Source: Rahnella sikkimica
GTDB lineage: Bacteria; Pseudomonadota; Gammaproteobacteria; Enterobacterales; Enterobacteriaceae
Length of the DNA: 64,000 nucleotides
Direction of reading: 5' to 3'
NCBI RefSeq assembly: GCF_002951615.1
Contig: NZ_CP019062.1
Span: 868,001-932,000 of the forward strand
Shown: in pieces, positions 37,651 through 46,112 of the stretch
Position numbering within the stretch: position 1 is the stretch's first letter
Layout: each line of letters opens with the position of its first letter
Translations under genes and position numbers: made by a program
Notes under the pieces: generated by a model
The model's input: the letters and a program-made list of their open reading frames with translations, nothing else
Told to the model about the DNA's origin: nothing
The model's database searches: none

Positions 37651-38676
37651 CTAAATACTCTGCTTCGGTATTTTAATCAGTACTTCTTTTCTCAGTGCCA
37701 TGAAATTGTCATATACCTCATCGGTTGAAATATGAGCCACATCTTCGTCTGCGGAAGCAATAATTCTGTTCGGCACTTTCCAGGGTCCCCAGACCAGCGG
37801 ATCGCTGTTGCCAAAAAGCGCCACCACCGGTTTCCCCACTCCCGCAGCGATGTGCAATGCGCCGCCATCGCTGGTGATGATCTGATTGCACAGAGACATC
37901 CCGGCCATGAGTTCACGAATATTCACGGTGTTAAACGGGACCATAATAATATCTTTGCAGGCATTGATAATGTACTGCGCTTTCTCGTCATCCCCGGGAT
38001 GACGCTGGTTATCTGCTGAGCCAGGTGACCAGAAAAGAATAATTTTGCAAGGTTCCTCACGCGACAGTCTGTGAGCGATTTCAATATAATTTTCAACAGG
38101 CCAGCGTTGTTGTTCTTTTCGGGAGCTGATCTGTAAACCATATAAAGGAAAATTGTAAGTGTTTTTTATTTTATGAGCGGCGAACTCTCTCTCAGATTTT
38201 GTCACCCATAAAGCCAGTTTCCCCGGTATTGCATGACAATTTAAAGGTCTGGCGAGTTCAGCCATCTGTTCTACCATATGCATTCCATCATGCATATAAG
38301 GTATTTTATCGGTGACAGAGTCTGGCGCATCATTTCCTATCGCGATAATTCGTTTAGCCCGTGATAATGTCGCCCATTGCAACGGTCTTTTATTCCAGTT
38401 CCCCGCCACGATAGCAACATCATAACCTTCTCGCCAGATAGTCAAGATGGTAGTAATACGGCGTAAAATGGCTTTAATCTTTTCAGTGTAGGAATTTTCG
38501 TGGTGTAGTTTTGTGTAGTGATGAACTTTACTGACGCCGGGATTACCGTCGAGAACTTGTTTGTTGTAAGAATTCACCAGCATATCGACGTGATGATTTT
38601 TCGCTAACATAGAAATAAGCGGGGTCGTCAGGATGAGATCACCAATATTTTCCCGTCTGATAATTAGTATTTTCAT
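37651..38676 (-). CDS. Glycosyltransferase family 9 (heptosyltransferase-like)
   Basis: 341 residues from the ATG at 38676 (GAGGAA six bases before). The start MKILIIRRENIGDLILTTPL is the hallmark of ADP-heptose:LPS heptosyltransferases, and the C-terminal nucleotide-sugar site contains SDGGALHIAAGVGKPVVALFG. GT9 enzymes add heptose to the lipopolysaccharide core or to glycan chains. No waa cluster surrounds it and the local DNA is AT-rich, so it is an orphan, possibly acquired, surface-glycan enzyme. Acceptor unknown. Confidence 0.88.
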   Translation of the reverse strand: MKILIIRRENIGDLILTTPLISMLAKNHHVDMLVNSYNKQVLDGNPGVSKVHHYTKLHHENSYTEKIKAILRRITTILTIWREGYDVAIVAGNWNKRPLQWATLSRAKRIIAIGNDAPDSVTDKIPYMHDGMHMVEQMAELARPLNCHAIPGKLALWVTKSEREFAAHKIKNTYNFPLYGLQISSRKEQQRWPVENYIEIAHRLSREEPCKIILFWSPGSADNQRHPGDDEKAQYIINACKDIIMVPFNTVNIRELMAGMSLCNQIITSDGGALHIAAGVGKPVVALFGNSDPLVWGPWKVPNRIIASADEDVAHISTDEVYDNFMALRKEVLIKIPKQSI

Positions 38677-39167
38677 TTCTTTCCTCATTAAACACACCAT
38701 CATCATGATTATAATTTCATCTCTGTCCCTTATCATGCGGGGGCTATTACAAAACCCGTCACAGAAAGAGAGAATGAAAATCACTGTCAAGTAGACTTAA
38801 ACCAAAAAATTTAGTTCCACGTTTAATGTAGGTATAAAGAAAAGGTTGTGTTAAGGCTTCTTAGTATTTCGTGAGGCGTTTCCTATTTAATTAATACCCT
38901 GCTTTTACCCACCGATACCGGGATGAGACAGATTGAAGTGGAATACGAAATCTGACCACCAAATTCTCCCGATGCCGGGGGGGAACTGAAAATTCATCGG
39001 TACGTTTTTCAGGCTAATTTATTGAATCTGAATTGCATAAAAATTCAGTTAGCGGCATGAAAATAAGAATTTGGCACCTCATCCTGGGATCGCCCTGGTC
39101 AGTCACCTCTAAACCTGATTTCACTTTCTGTCATGACCACCAGAATGATCACTCAAAGCTCAATTCC
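38677..39167. other. AT-rich gene-free stretch upstream of the Ig-repeat cassette
   Basis: No frame with a start signal or recognisable product was found. It must contain the promoter of the glycosyltransferase gene, but no clear -35/-10 pair stands out. Confidence 0.4.
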
Positions 39168-39356
39168 ATGCGATGCAAGAGGCTTGGTTTTTGGATTTAT
39201 AACAACGAAAGGATCAATACGGCCATTCGGGGCATACCGCCAAAATACCAGCTACAGGTGAATGTTTGCCCCGGACTTCTTCGGCACAATTGCCGTGAGG
39301 CTAAGTTTCTGCCACTAATGCGACAAAATCCTTCCGATGTGATTAAGCAAAAATAG
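39168..39356 (+). pseudogene. Possible IS3-type transposase C-terminal remnant
   Basis: The frame contains FWIYNNERINTAIRGIPPKY, which resembles the end of IS3-family integrase-core transposases (YNxERxNxAxGGIPP). No D or E catalytic residues, no orfA and no terminal inverted repeats are visible. It lies 95 bases upstream of the Ig-repeat gene. Short match, so only a tentative call. Confidence 0.4.
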
Positions 39357-39450
39357 CATATTGCACCCACTGCTTTTGCTCAAAGTAATAACTCTCTACT
39401 CGTTAGATTACCTACATCGCCATATAACCCTTCTTCTCTAAGGAATATCT

Positions 39451-41508
39451 ATGCTACCCAATACGCTTTATGCCCCTATATTTCCTCAAATGGAAAATGA
39501 TGGTGTTATCAATTTTTCTGAATTATCCACTTCTGGGATTGTTATTAATGTCGGACAGTACGAAAATGCTGCGCCGGGCGATTTTATTGAATTGTGGTTT
39601 GAAAGTTATGCTATTGACTCGATTGGATTGGCTGGCGACCCTGTAAGTCAATACTTTCCCTGGCAGTCAGTCATCATTCCTGAGATTGCGATACTGCTAC
39701 CCAATGGAGTCTATAAAGTACAATATAATGCCGTCGATGCGGCAGGCAATAACGCATGGTCAACAGTGGGTAAGGCCATTATTGATAAATCGTCCACCGG
39801 CACACTTCCTCCGCCATTATTTCCGGAGGCAGGTGCTGATAACACCCTCGATTATGACGACGCAATAAGCGATGGCGGGACACCGGTCACTATTCCAAAT
39901 TATCCAGATATCACGGCAGGCGACAATGTAACACTATTCTGGGTGGGTTTTTCGGGAGGTGAAATTATTCAGGAGAGCATTACTAGCCTCTCTCACACTG
40001 TCGGGGATGACGAACTCAATGGATTCAATCTTGTTATTAGCACCGCCTTTATTATCTCGAAAAATATGGATCTCGCTCGCGCCTGGTATGTTGTTCAACG
40101 TACGGATTCTCGCAATGAGCGTTCTGAAAATGGCTCCGTTAATATCGATACTTCTGGCGGAGAGTCCCTCCCACCACCGATATTTCTCGAAGGTGATGAT
40201 AAATGGATTGATGCTAATGAAGCATTAAGCGATGACGGTACACCTATTCAAATTCCGGCCTACCCGGCAATTAGCATCGGCGATACCGTCACCTCATACT
40301 GGCAAGGCTATTCGCAAAATAACACACCGGTTCCGGATACCTTCTGGCAGTTTATCACCGAGGTTCAACAGCAGGATATTAGTGAAGGCTTTATCGTCAA
40401 TATCCCAACGGCCTCGATCTTGCCAATCGGAATTGGTTCTGGCGCCAGCTACTACAACGTGCAATTCGCTTCAGGTCAACAGGGCAGTTCCCTGGCAGCA
40501 GAGATCTGTGTGGACGTTACGCATACGCTTGAATTACCTGCTCCGGTCATTCCTGAAGCGCTCGATGATGGGGTGATAGATGAAACAGATGCGATGAGTA
40601 ATGGCGGAACGCCGATTGATATCAGTTATCCGTCAATGGAAGAAGGAGACAACGTCAGCCTCTACTGGTCCTGTTATAACGCGTCAAATATCACACCCGT
40701 CGCTGGCACGGTCTACTCGGCAACATTAAGCGTTACTGCCAGTGAAGCAGCACAGCAGTCGATGACCTTTACAGTTCCATCCAGGTACATAACGCCAACA
40801 GGTGAAGGCTATGCCGTGGTCAATTACACAGTGAACTTCCAGTCAGGGGGTATTGGTTATTCCGACGATGGCGTTGCTAACATTGATACCCAGGGTGATA
40901 TTATCTCTGGTTCAGATTATCTGGGTGGTTCTACCGGTTACGCACCGTGGGACAATACCGTCATTCAAGGATGCTTTGTTAAGTATTTGGCCATGGATAA
41001 CGGTGTGCCGCTGAAAAATGTAAACGTTGACTTTACTCTCTTTGGCAATAACTATTTTACTAATAATAATCTAAAAAAAATTACAGTCAGCACCGATCCT
41101 CAGGGCTATGCGAGAACTAATATTTCCGGCAGCGATACGCTCAAAAATACAATTACAGCTCAGATTGTAGGTAGCAGTATTGTTGCGTCAGAAGTGAGCC
41201 TTGAAACAGAGCGTTCAAACGATATTACCGTACCGCTGTTGACCAGTGAACCGTATATTCCAGGTTCGGGGAATCGCGACTTCACACTATCCGTAAGCGA
41301 AGAGGTAGGTACATTTACGTTATTTACCAATAACAATTCAAATATTTTTATCGATGGAATTAATAAAGGAGGTGTAGTCACGAATTTAACTGTAAACGCC
41401 GGCAGTCCTGTTCAGTTCAGCGTGACGTCGAATAATATCAATGACACAGTTATCACTGTTTCACGGATTAGCCCAGCAAATGGAACATACTGTTCCTATT
41501 ATTTTTAA
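39451..41508 (+). CDS. Ig-like repeat protein of unknown function
   Basis: 685 residues. Four units of about 120 residues begin near residues 5, 119, 240 and 362. Units 2-4 open with LPPPxF-type sequences, then an acidic stretch (LDYDDAISDGGTP, IDANEALSDDGTP, IDETDAMSNGGTP) and YPxIxxGDxVxxYW, the look of bacterial Ig-like beta-sandwich repeats. Residues about 480-685 form a different region with VPLKNVNVDFTLFG and TVSTDPQGYARTNI, reminiscent of invasin-type Big_1 domains. No signal peptide or sortase/autotransporter anchor is visible. It leads a three-gene AT-rich unit, with AAGGAA before the ATG. I do not recognise a described family for the whole protein. Confidence 0.85.
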   Translation: MLPNTLYAPIFPQMENDGVINFSELSTSGIVINVGQYENAAPGDFIELWFESYAIDSIGLAGDPVSQYFPWQSVIIPEIAILLPNGVYKVQYNAVDAAGNNAWSTVGKAIIDKSSTGTLPPPLFPEAGADNTLDYDDAISDGGTPVTIPNYPDITAGDNVTLFWVGFSGGEIIQESITSLSHTVGDDELNGFNLVISTAFIISKNMDLARAWYVVQRTDSRNERSENGSVNIDTSGGESLPPPIFLEGDDKWIDANEALSDDGTPIQIPAYPAISIGDTVTSYWQGYSQNNTPVPDTFWQFITEVQQQDISEGFIVNIPTASILPIGIGSGASYYNVQFASGQQGSSLAAEICVDVTHTLELPAPVIPEALDDGVIDETDAMSNGGTPIDISYPSMEEGDNVSLYWSCYNASNITPVAGTVYSATLSVTASEAAQQSMTFTVPSRYITPTGEGYAVVNYTVNFQSGGIGYSDDGVANIDTQGDIISGSDYLGGSTGYAPWDNTVIQGCFVKYLAMDNGVPLKNVNVDFTLFGNNYFTNNNLKKITVSTDPQGYARTNISGSDTLKNTITAQIVGSSIVASEVSLETERSNDITVPLLTSEPYIPGSGNRDFTLSVSEEVGTFTLFTNNNSNIFIDGINKGGVVTNLTVNAGSPVQFSVTSNNINDTVITVSRISPANGTYCSYYF

Positions 41509-41529
41509 ACATCCAAGAGAATTCAAAAA

Positions 41530-42657
41530 ATGAACGAATTAAACGCAAGTGCAAAAATCCCCGCATTACAAGCGCAAATGCAATGGATTGCGGGTACACC
41601 GCAAGTCAGTGCTGGCTCAACATCGAGAATGATGTACGACTTTAATAATGCTAATAACACGCTTAATCGTGAGCTGGGTTTTTTCCCTGGCATTATTGAA
41701 GCAAATACTGCGCAGCAGGAATCTACTATTTGTGATCCACAAACAGGGAAATGGGTATTGTTTTTTGATGGTAATGATATTTATGATGGCTTGCATAATC
41801 TGGTCAATCCAGATAATAAACTTGACACGTTGGATCATACATATCTGACCAGTATCATCGCACCAAGTTGTTCTGAATCGATACCCACTTATTATATTTT
41901 CTATCTTGACCGCACAACGAAACATTTGAATTATGCAATCGTTAATTTCCCGTTAGGTTTAAGCAGTAAGGCAAACTGGGTTGGTACCCAGTCACTGAAT
42001 AGTGACAACGGCGTAGCCACACCTTTTGGTCTGGCCTGCGTTAACGAAGATGAATATTGGGTATTAAGCCTTGCCAATGCTACCACCCTGGTTGCATATA
42101 AATGCGATACTACAGGGGTCAGTACGGTTGCACCGGTTCATATTATGCTGCAACCATTCTCAAGTATTACTGCTGCCGTTGATTGCAAAACAAGCTCCAT
42201 TGTGACCTTTAGCAATAAAATAGCCATTACAGTGAATGGCCAAATTATGGTTGGTGAATTAAAAGTATCGAGCGGTTTTTCAATTATCAACCAGGCGTTA
42301 GTCAGTAATGCCACTTCGACTCTGGCTCCTGATTTCAATACTTCAGCAACCAAACTTTACTTCCTGAAAACATTGGATAGTGCCAAGAAAAACCAGGTTT
42401 GGGTCTATGAGATCGATGGTCAGGCGTCATATTCGGCCGATTCCAGCTATGTCTATGGTTATCAATATTTGTCGCTGAAACTAGCACCAAACGGCATCAT
42501 TTATGGAACAAATATGTTTACGAGTGTTGATCCTATTTTGACCATTACCGAAATTCCTGAAACGGGCGCTGTAGAAGTGACCGAAATGCTCAATCAGGAC
42601 ATTAACAGTTCTGCGACATTTGGTAATATCCAATACCAGATTAATGCGCTTAAATAA
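41530..42657 (+). CDS. Probable beta-propeller protein of unknown function (A)
   Basis: 375 residues starting 21 bases after the Ig-repeat gene. It shows repeated short strands ending in aromatic or glycine turns (KWVLFFDGND, YYIFYLDRTT, YWVLSLANAT, KLYFLKTLD, LSLKLAPNGIIYGTNMF), a rhythm typical of six- or seven-bladed propellers. LKLAPNGIIYGT resembles a propeller blade motif and is echoed in the next gene (LKLGPDKIIYGLS), so the two are probably distant paralogues. No signal peptide, membrane segment or catalytic motif was found. Function unknown. Confidence 0.8.
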   Translation: MNELNASAKIPALQAQMQWIAGTPQVSAGSTSRMMYDFNNANNTLNRELGFFPGIIEANTAQQESTICDPQTGKWVLFFDGNDIYDGLHNLVNPDNKLDTLDHTYLTSIIAPSCSESIPTYYIFYLDRTTKHLNYAIVNFPLGLSSKANWVGTQSLNSDNGVATPFGLACVNEDEYWVLSLANATTLVAYKCDTTGVSTVAPVHIMLQPFSSITAAVDCKTSSIVTFSNKIAITVNGQIMVGELKVSSGFSIINQALVSNATSTLAPDFNTSATKLYFLKTLDSAKKNQVWVYEIDGQASYSADSSYVYGYQYLSLKLAPNGIIYGTNMFTSVDPILTITEIPETGAVEVTEMLNQDINSSATFGNIQYQINALK

Positions 42658-42695
42658 CCGCTAATTTCCCCATTAAAATAAAATTCGAGAAAATT

Positions 42696-43730
42696 ATGAC
42701 TTCTACCTCTGATTCATATCAAAAATACTGGTTTCCTGGCAGCGCAAATGACCGTTATATTTTTGATTTTACAAATGACGTCATGCAAATAGAGTCACCG
42801 GGATTTCCCCTGGTACCCACGGATAGCGATAATTTTGGCAACGTCATCACGTTACCAAGTGGTGTTGGCTATTATATTTTGGGTAAATATCTGATGGACT
42901 CTACTTATAAAACTGTAGAGAATTCAGAAGAATTGTTTGTTAATTTACCTGAAAATATTGCAAATTGTTCATTTGCTCCAGATAACAACGACCCAAAATG
43001 TGCGCATCTGTATTTTATTGACAGCGCCGGACTGAACTATGCTCATATCAATCGCAATGTCATCAACGACTCTTCGGTCGATGTCATGGCAATTGTATCG
43101 CTAGATATCCCGGCGATAGAAAACTCGCCGCTGAGCATTATTGGTGATTCCATTAATGGAGGTAACTGGCTTTTTTATATTTCTAAGAAAGGTGAAGTCT
43201 ATAAACTGGAGAGTGTTTACTGTGAAGAAAGTCAGGTGTCAGCTCAGTGTTCGGTATTTCTGCCACTCGGTGGAATTCCAACCTGTATCGATATCATGAA
43301 TAATAATATTGCAGTACTGTGCAATGATAATAGTCTGGCCTATGGCACATTCAAAATTTCCGGGAATGTGGTGTATATAAACTTTGTAGACTCTATTAAA
43401 GATTTAAGCTCAGACTTCACCCAGAGTGCATTTTCAACGGATGGGAATACGCTGTTTTATCTTACCGAAGAAAACAGTATGAATATTCTTAATTCTCAAA
43501 ATCTGACAACCAATACCCTCAAAAAATCCACTACCGTGGGTAAATATGCGGCGTTAAAACTCGGTCCAGATAAAATAATCTATGGACTCTCGATTAAAAC
43601 GGCAGATTCTTCAACCGTTTTAACGGTCACACCTAATACTGTGGCAGACGAATTTAGTGTTGCAGAGTTTTTTTCTCCGGTAAATGGTGGCTATTTCCCA
43701 TCAACGGGTTGGGATAACGGCATATCTTAA
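42696..43730 (+). CDS. Probable beta-propeller protein of unknown function (B)
   Basis: 344 residues, 38 bases after its likely paralogue and preceded by GAGAAAA. Blade-like segments are LYFIDSAGLNYAHIN, WLFYISKKGEVYKLES, TLFYLTEENSMNILN and AALKLGPDKIIYGLS. It contains four cysteines, more than its partner. No signal peptide or known catalytic motif. The three genes share strand, close spacing, AT-rich composition and a terminator at the end, so they form one operon. What they do cannot be read from the sequence. Confidence 0.8.
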   Translation: MTSTSDSYQKYWFPGSANDRYIFDFTNDVMQIESPGFPLVPTDSDNFGNVITLPSGVGYYILGKYLMDSTYKTVENSEELFVNLPENIANCSFAPDNNDPKCAHLYFIDSAGLNYAHINRNVINDSSVDVMAIVSLDIPAIENSPLSIIGDSINGGNWLFYISKKGEVYKLESVYCEESQVSAQCSVFLPLGGIPTCIDIMNNNIAVLCNDNSLAYGTFKISGNVVYINFVDSIKDLSSDFTQSAFSTDGNTLFYLTEENSMNILNSQNLTTNTLKKSTTVGKYAALKLGPDKIIYGLSIKTADSSTVLTVTPNTVADEFSVAEFFSPVNGGYFPSTGWDNGIS

Positions 43731-43778
43731 CATTAAGATAATCTGTCATTTTTCTTTCGCATACTTTATTAATCTATT

Positions 43779-43804
43779 GCCGCTCAGATTTGAGCGGCTT
43801 TTTT
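43779..43804 (+). terminator. Terminator of the Ig-repeat cassette
   Basis: GCCGCTCA (43779-43786) pairs with TGAGCGGC (43791-43798) around GATT, followed by six T's. Confidence 0.9.
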
Positions 43805-43855
43805 CTTTTGCGTGCCCATCATCCCCTCCGGGTCTCTCCCTTGAATCGCGCCCCC

Positions 43856-43909
43856 AAAAGCCCGCTTAGTTTCCTGCGCGGGCTTCTCTAAATTTGTCTC
43901 CTCTGACTG
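43856..43909 (-). repeat. Duplicated tRNA-Asn 3' end with its terminator (att-like)
   Basis: These 54 bases match the sequence just 3' of both tRNA-Asn genes (52986-53040 and 59682-59736): the terminator hairpin AAAAGCCCGCTTAGTTTCCT, then GGGCTTCTCTAAATTTG, then CTCCTCTGACTG, which is the tRNA 3' acceptor and part of the T arm. The match stops at 43909, exactly where the remnant of an efflux gene begins. A free tRNA 3' end is the usual scar of site-specific integration or of recombination between tRNA loci. Confidence 0.8.
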
Positions 43910-44222
43910 CGCCAGTTCCTGCTGCGTACTGGCCTGTTTCTTCGCGATGGGCAGCCGGGCCTTTAATCCGCGCAGGGTGATATAGATATCGGCAGTCTGA
44001 GCCGCAACGGCAAGACGAGTTGCGGTGACATCCGCCTCGGAATCCTGATAGTCAGCGAGTGACGCCTGTCGCCCGCGTCGCCGCACCCAAAAACGTCAAT
44101 CTTCCCGCTTGCGTTGAGATCGGTTTCATCGTGATTGCCATAGCGATTATAATCCGGCCCGAAGCACAACCCGCCAGTAAACCGGCGCTCACCCTCAGTG
44201 CAGGCGTACGGAGGGGAACACT
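43910..44222 (-). pseudogene. Outer-membrane efflux protein (NodT/OprM family) remnant
   Basis: Three frames each hold a piece of one RND outer-membrane factor. ALRVSAGLLAGC is the lipoprotein signal; the adjacent frame starts CFGPDYNR, the family's mature N-terminus, one base out of register; the third gives VTATRLAVAAQTADIYITLR and GLKARLPIAKKQ from the coiled-coil region. Roughly 100 residues between are missing, and the rest is cut off at the tRNA-Asn fragment. It diverges from the tetR gene of the RND operon and was probably that pump's own exit duct. Boundaries are approximate. Confidence 0.75.
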
Positions 44223-44248
44223 GATATTCCTTGAGTCAGTTTTGGAGT

Positions 44249-44272
44249 GTGACTTAATTACCATATGGTCAC
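44249..44272. promoter_or_regulatory. TetR operator 1 (GTGAC-N14-GTCAC)
   Basis: GTGAC at 44249-44253 and GTCAC at 44268-44272 are 14 bases apart, between the broken efflux gene and tetR. The same architecture recurs upstream of the membrane-fusion gene at 44931-44954, which supports binding by the intervening TetR protein. Confidence 0.7.
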
Positions 44273-44310
44273 TCGTTGTCAACCTGGGCTCACTGAGCTA
44301 AGCTGGAAAA

Positions 44311-44925
44311 ATGACTAAACACATAAATGTACATCCCCCAAGGGGGCCATTGGATCACAGCGTCCGCGATCAGGTCGTCGACGCTGCCACAGAGCATTTC
44401 GGGCATTTTGGCTATGAGAAAACCACGGTGTCAGAACTGGCTAAATCCATAGGGTTTTCAAAATCCTACATCTATAAATTTTTCGACTCGAAGCAGGCGA
44501 TTGGCGAGGTGATTTGCACCAACCGTCTGGCGATGATCATGGCGATTGTCAATTCAGCGATTGCAGATGCCCCGTCGGCCTCCGAAAAATTGCGGCGTTT
44601 ATTTCGGGCGCTGACTGAAGCTGGCAGTGATTTGTTTTTTCACGATCGTAAGCTTTATGACATTGCTGCTGTGGCGGCGCGGGATAAGTGGCCTTCGGCG
44701 GAGGCTCATGAAGAGCGTCTGAGAAAACTGATTGAGCAAATCATTGTTGAAGGGCGGCAGGCGGGAGAGTTTGAACGAAAAACGCCGCTGGATGAGGCTG
44801 CGCATGCGATATATCTGGTCATGCGGCCTTACATCAGTCCGGTGCAGTTGCAATACAATCTGGAAACGGCACCGGCGGCTGCGGCGCTCCTGTCCTCACT
44901 GATACTGAGAAGTCTGTCACCCTGA
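44311..44925 (+). CDS. TetR/AcrR-family regulator of the RND pump
   Basis: 204 residues. The helix-turn-helix is at about residues 20-65 (ATEHFGHFGYEKTTVSELA and SIGFSKSYIYKFF). The ligand-binding half ends in the AefR-like C-terminal layout. It precedes the membrane-fusion gene by 77 bases, and two identical-pattern operators flank the gene, so it likely represses both itself and the pump. GGAAAA lies just ahead of the ATG. Confidence 0.88.
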   Translation: MTKHINVHPPRGPLDHSVRDQVVDAATEHFGHFGYEKTTVSELAKSIGFSKSYIYKFFDSKQAIGEVICTNRLAMIMAIVNSAIADAPSASEKLRRLFRALTEAGSDLFFHDRKLYDIAAVAARDKWPSAEAHEERLRKLIEQIIVEGRQAGEFERKTPLDEAAHAIYLVMRPYISPVQLQYNLETAPAAAALLSSLILRSLSP

Positions 44926-44930
44926 GGTTT

Positions 44931-44966
44931 GTGACTATTGACATTATTGGTCACTAGTCTGAGAAT
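44931..44966 (+). promoter_or_regulatory. RND operon promoter with TetR operator 2
   Basis: GTGAC (44931-44935), 14 bases, GTCAC (44950-44954). TTGACA at 44938-44943 lies inside the operator and GAGAAT at 44961-44966 follows after 17 bases, giving a promoter that a bound repressor would cover. Confidence 0.7.
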
Positions 44967-45002
44967 GCGGTTAATGTCCTGTTGAATCCATTAAGGGAAC
45001 CC

Positions 45003-46112
45003 ATGCTCAGGCTTAATCCTGCCACCTTTGCTGTTTGTCTGTTGCCACTTGCCCTTGTGGCCTGCGGTGACTCTTCCGGTACCGACGATCCCCGAACTCA
45101 GCCTCCTCTGGTCAGGTCGGCGACCGTGGTGAGTGCTGTCGATACCTCCCGCGCATTTACCGGCGTTGTTGTCGCCCGTGTCCAAAGCGACCTCGGTTTC
45201 AGAGTGCAGGGCAAAATCCTTGAACGTCTGGTCGATACCGGCCAGACCGTTAAACGCGGTCAGCCATTGATGCGTCTGGATCCCGTTGACCTGAGCTTGC
45301 AGGCTCAGGCTCAGCAACAGGCCGTCGCTGCCTCACGCGCTCGCGCCAGACAGACTGCTGCTGATGAGGCGCGTTATCGCGGACTGGTTGCCGGAGGTGC
45401 AGTGTCTGCATCGGCCTACGATCAGATAAAGGCGGCGGCGGATACGGCCAAAGCTGAACTCAGCGCGGCTCAGGCACAGGCAAATGTGGCGCAAAACGCC
45501 ACGGGTTACGCCGTACTGCTGGCCGACGCCGACGGCGTGGTTATGGATACGCTGGCTGAACCCGGTCAGGTTGTCAGTGCCGGTCAGCCGGTGGTCCGGC
45601 TGGCCAGAGCAGGGCAACGGGAGGCCATCGTGCAGTTGCCCGAGACGTTACGCCCGGCTGCCGGAAGTGAGGCTGAGGCAACGTTGTACGGTACGGCTAA
45701 ACAATCAGTTCCTGCAAAACTGCGACTCCTTTCTGATGCGGCGGATCCGGTGACACGCACCTTCGAGGCGAGATATGTCCTTGAGGGGGCACTGGCGAAT
45801 GCTCCGCTGGGATCCACCGTGACGCTGCATATTGCAGACGATAAATTACCAGATCAGGTGATGCAGGTGCCCTTGGCGGCCATCTATGATCCTGGCAAAG
45901 GGCCGGGTGTCTGGGAGATTTCGGGTAAGCCCGCCAAAGTATCCTGGCGGTCTGTTCAGGTGCAGGGATTGGGTGACGATGCTGCAAGGGTGACCGGTTC
46001 CCTTAAGCCGGGAGAGCAGGTGGTCGCTCTGGGGGCGCATTTGCTGCATGACGGTGAGGCTGTTCGTATGGCTGAACAGCGCGATGCCAGCGTCGCCGGG
46101 AGCCAGCCATGA
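45003..46112 (+). CDS. RND efflux periplasmic adaptor (membrane-fusion lipoprotein)
   Basis: 369 residues from the ATG at 45003 (AAGGGA five bases before). A lipoprotein signal ends in LVAC (Cys about 21). Then lipoyl-like half motifs (GKILERLVDTGQTVKRGQPL), an alanine-rich coiled coil (about 100-165), the second lipoyl half (DADGVVMDTLAEPGQVVSAG) and beta-barrel/membrane-proximal domains. HlyD/AcrA family. It overlaps the pump gene by four bases (ATGA). With the local outer-membrane factor broken, it must dock to TolC or another channel encoded elsewhere. Confidence 0.93.
   Translation: MLRLNPATFAVCLLPLALVACGDSSGTDDPRTQPPLVRSATVVSAVDTSRAFTGVVVARVQSDLGFRVQGKILERLVDTGQTVKRGQPLMRLDPVDLSLQAQAQQQAVAASRARARQTAADEARYRGLVAGGAVSASAYDQIKAAADTAKAELSAAQAQANVAQNATGYAVLLADADGVVMDTLAEPGQVVSAGQPVVRLARAGQREAIVQLPETLRPAAGSEAEATLYGTAKQSVPAKLRLLSDAADPVTRTFEARYVLEGALANAPLGSTVTLHIADDKLPDQVMQVPLAAIYDPGKGPGVWEISGKPAKVSWRSVQVQGLGDDAARVTGSLKPGEQVVALGAHLLHDGEAVRMAEQRDASVAGSQP

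Noticed and set aside
43784..44086. 100-codon minus-strand frame as an intact small gene
   Set aside because: Its C-terminal part is translated tRNA-Asn terminator sequence and its N-terminal part a fragment of an efflux outer-membrane protein, so it is a chimeric remnant.
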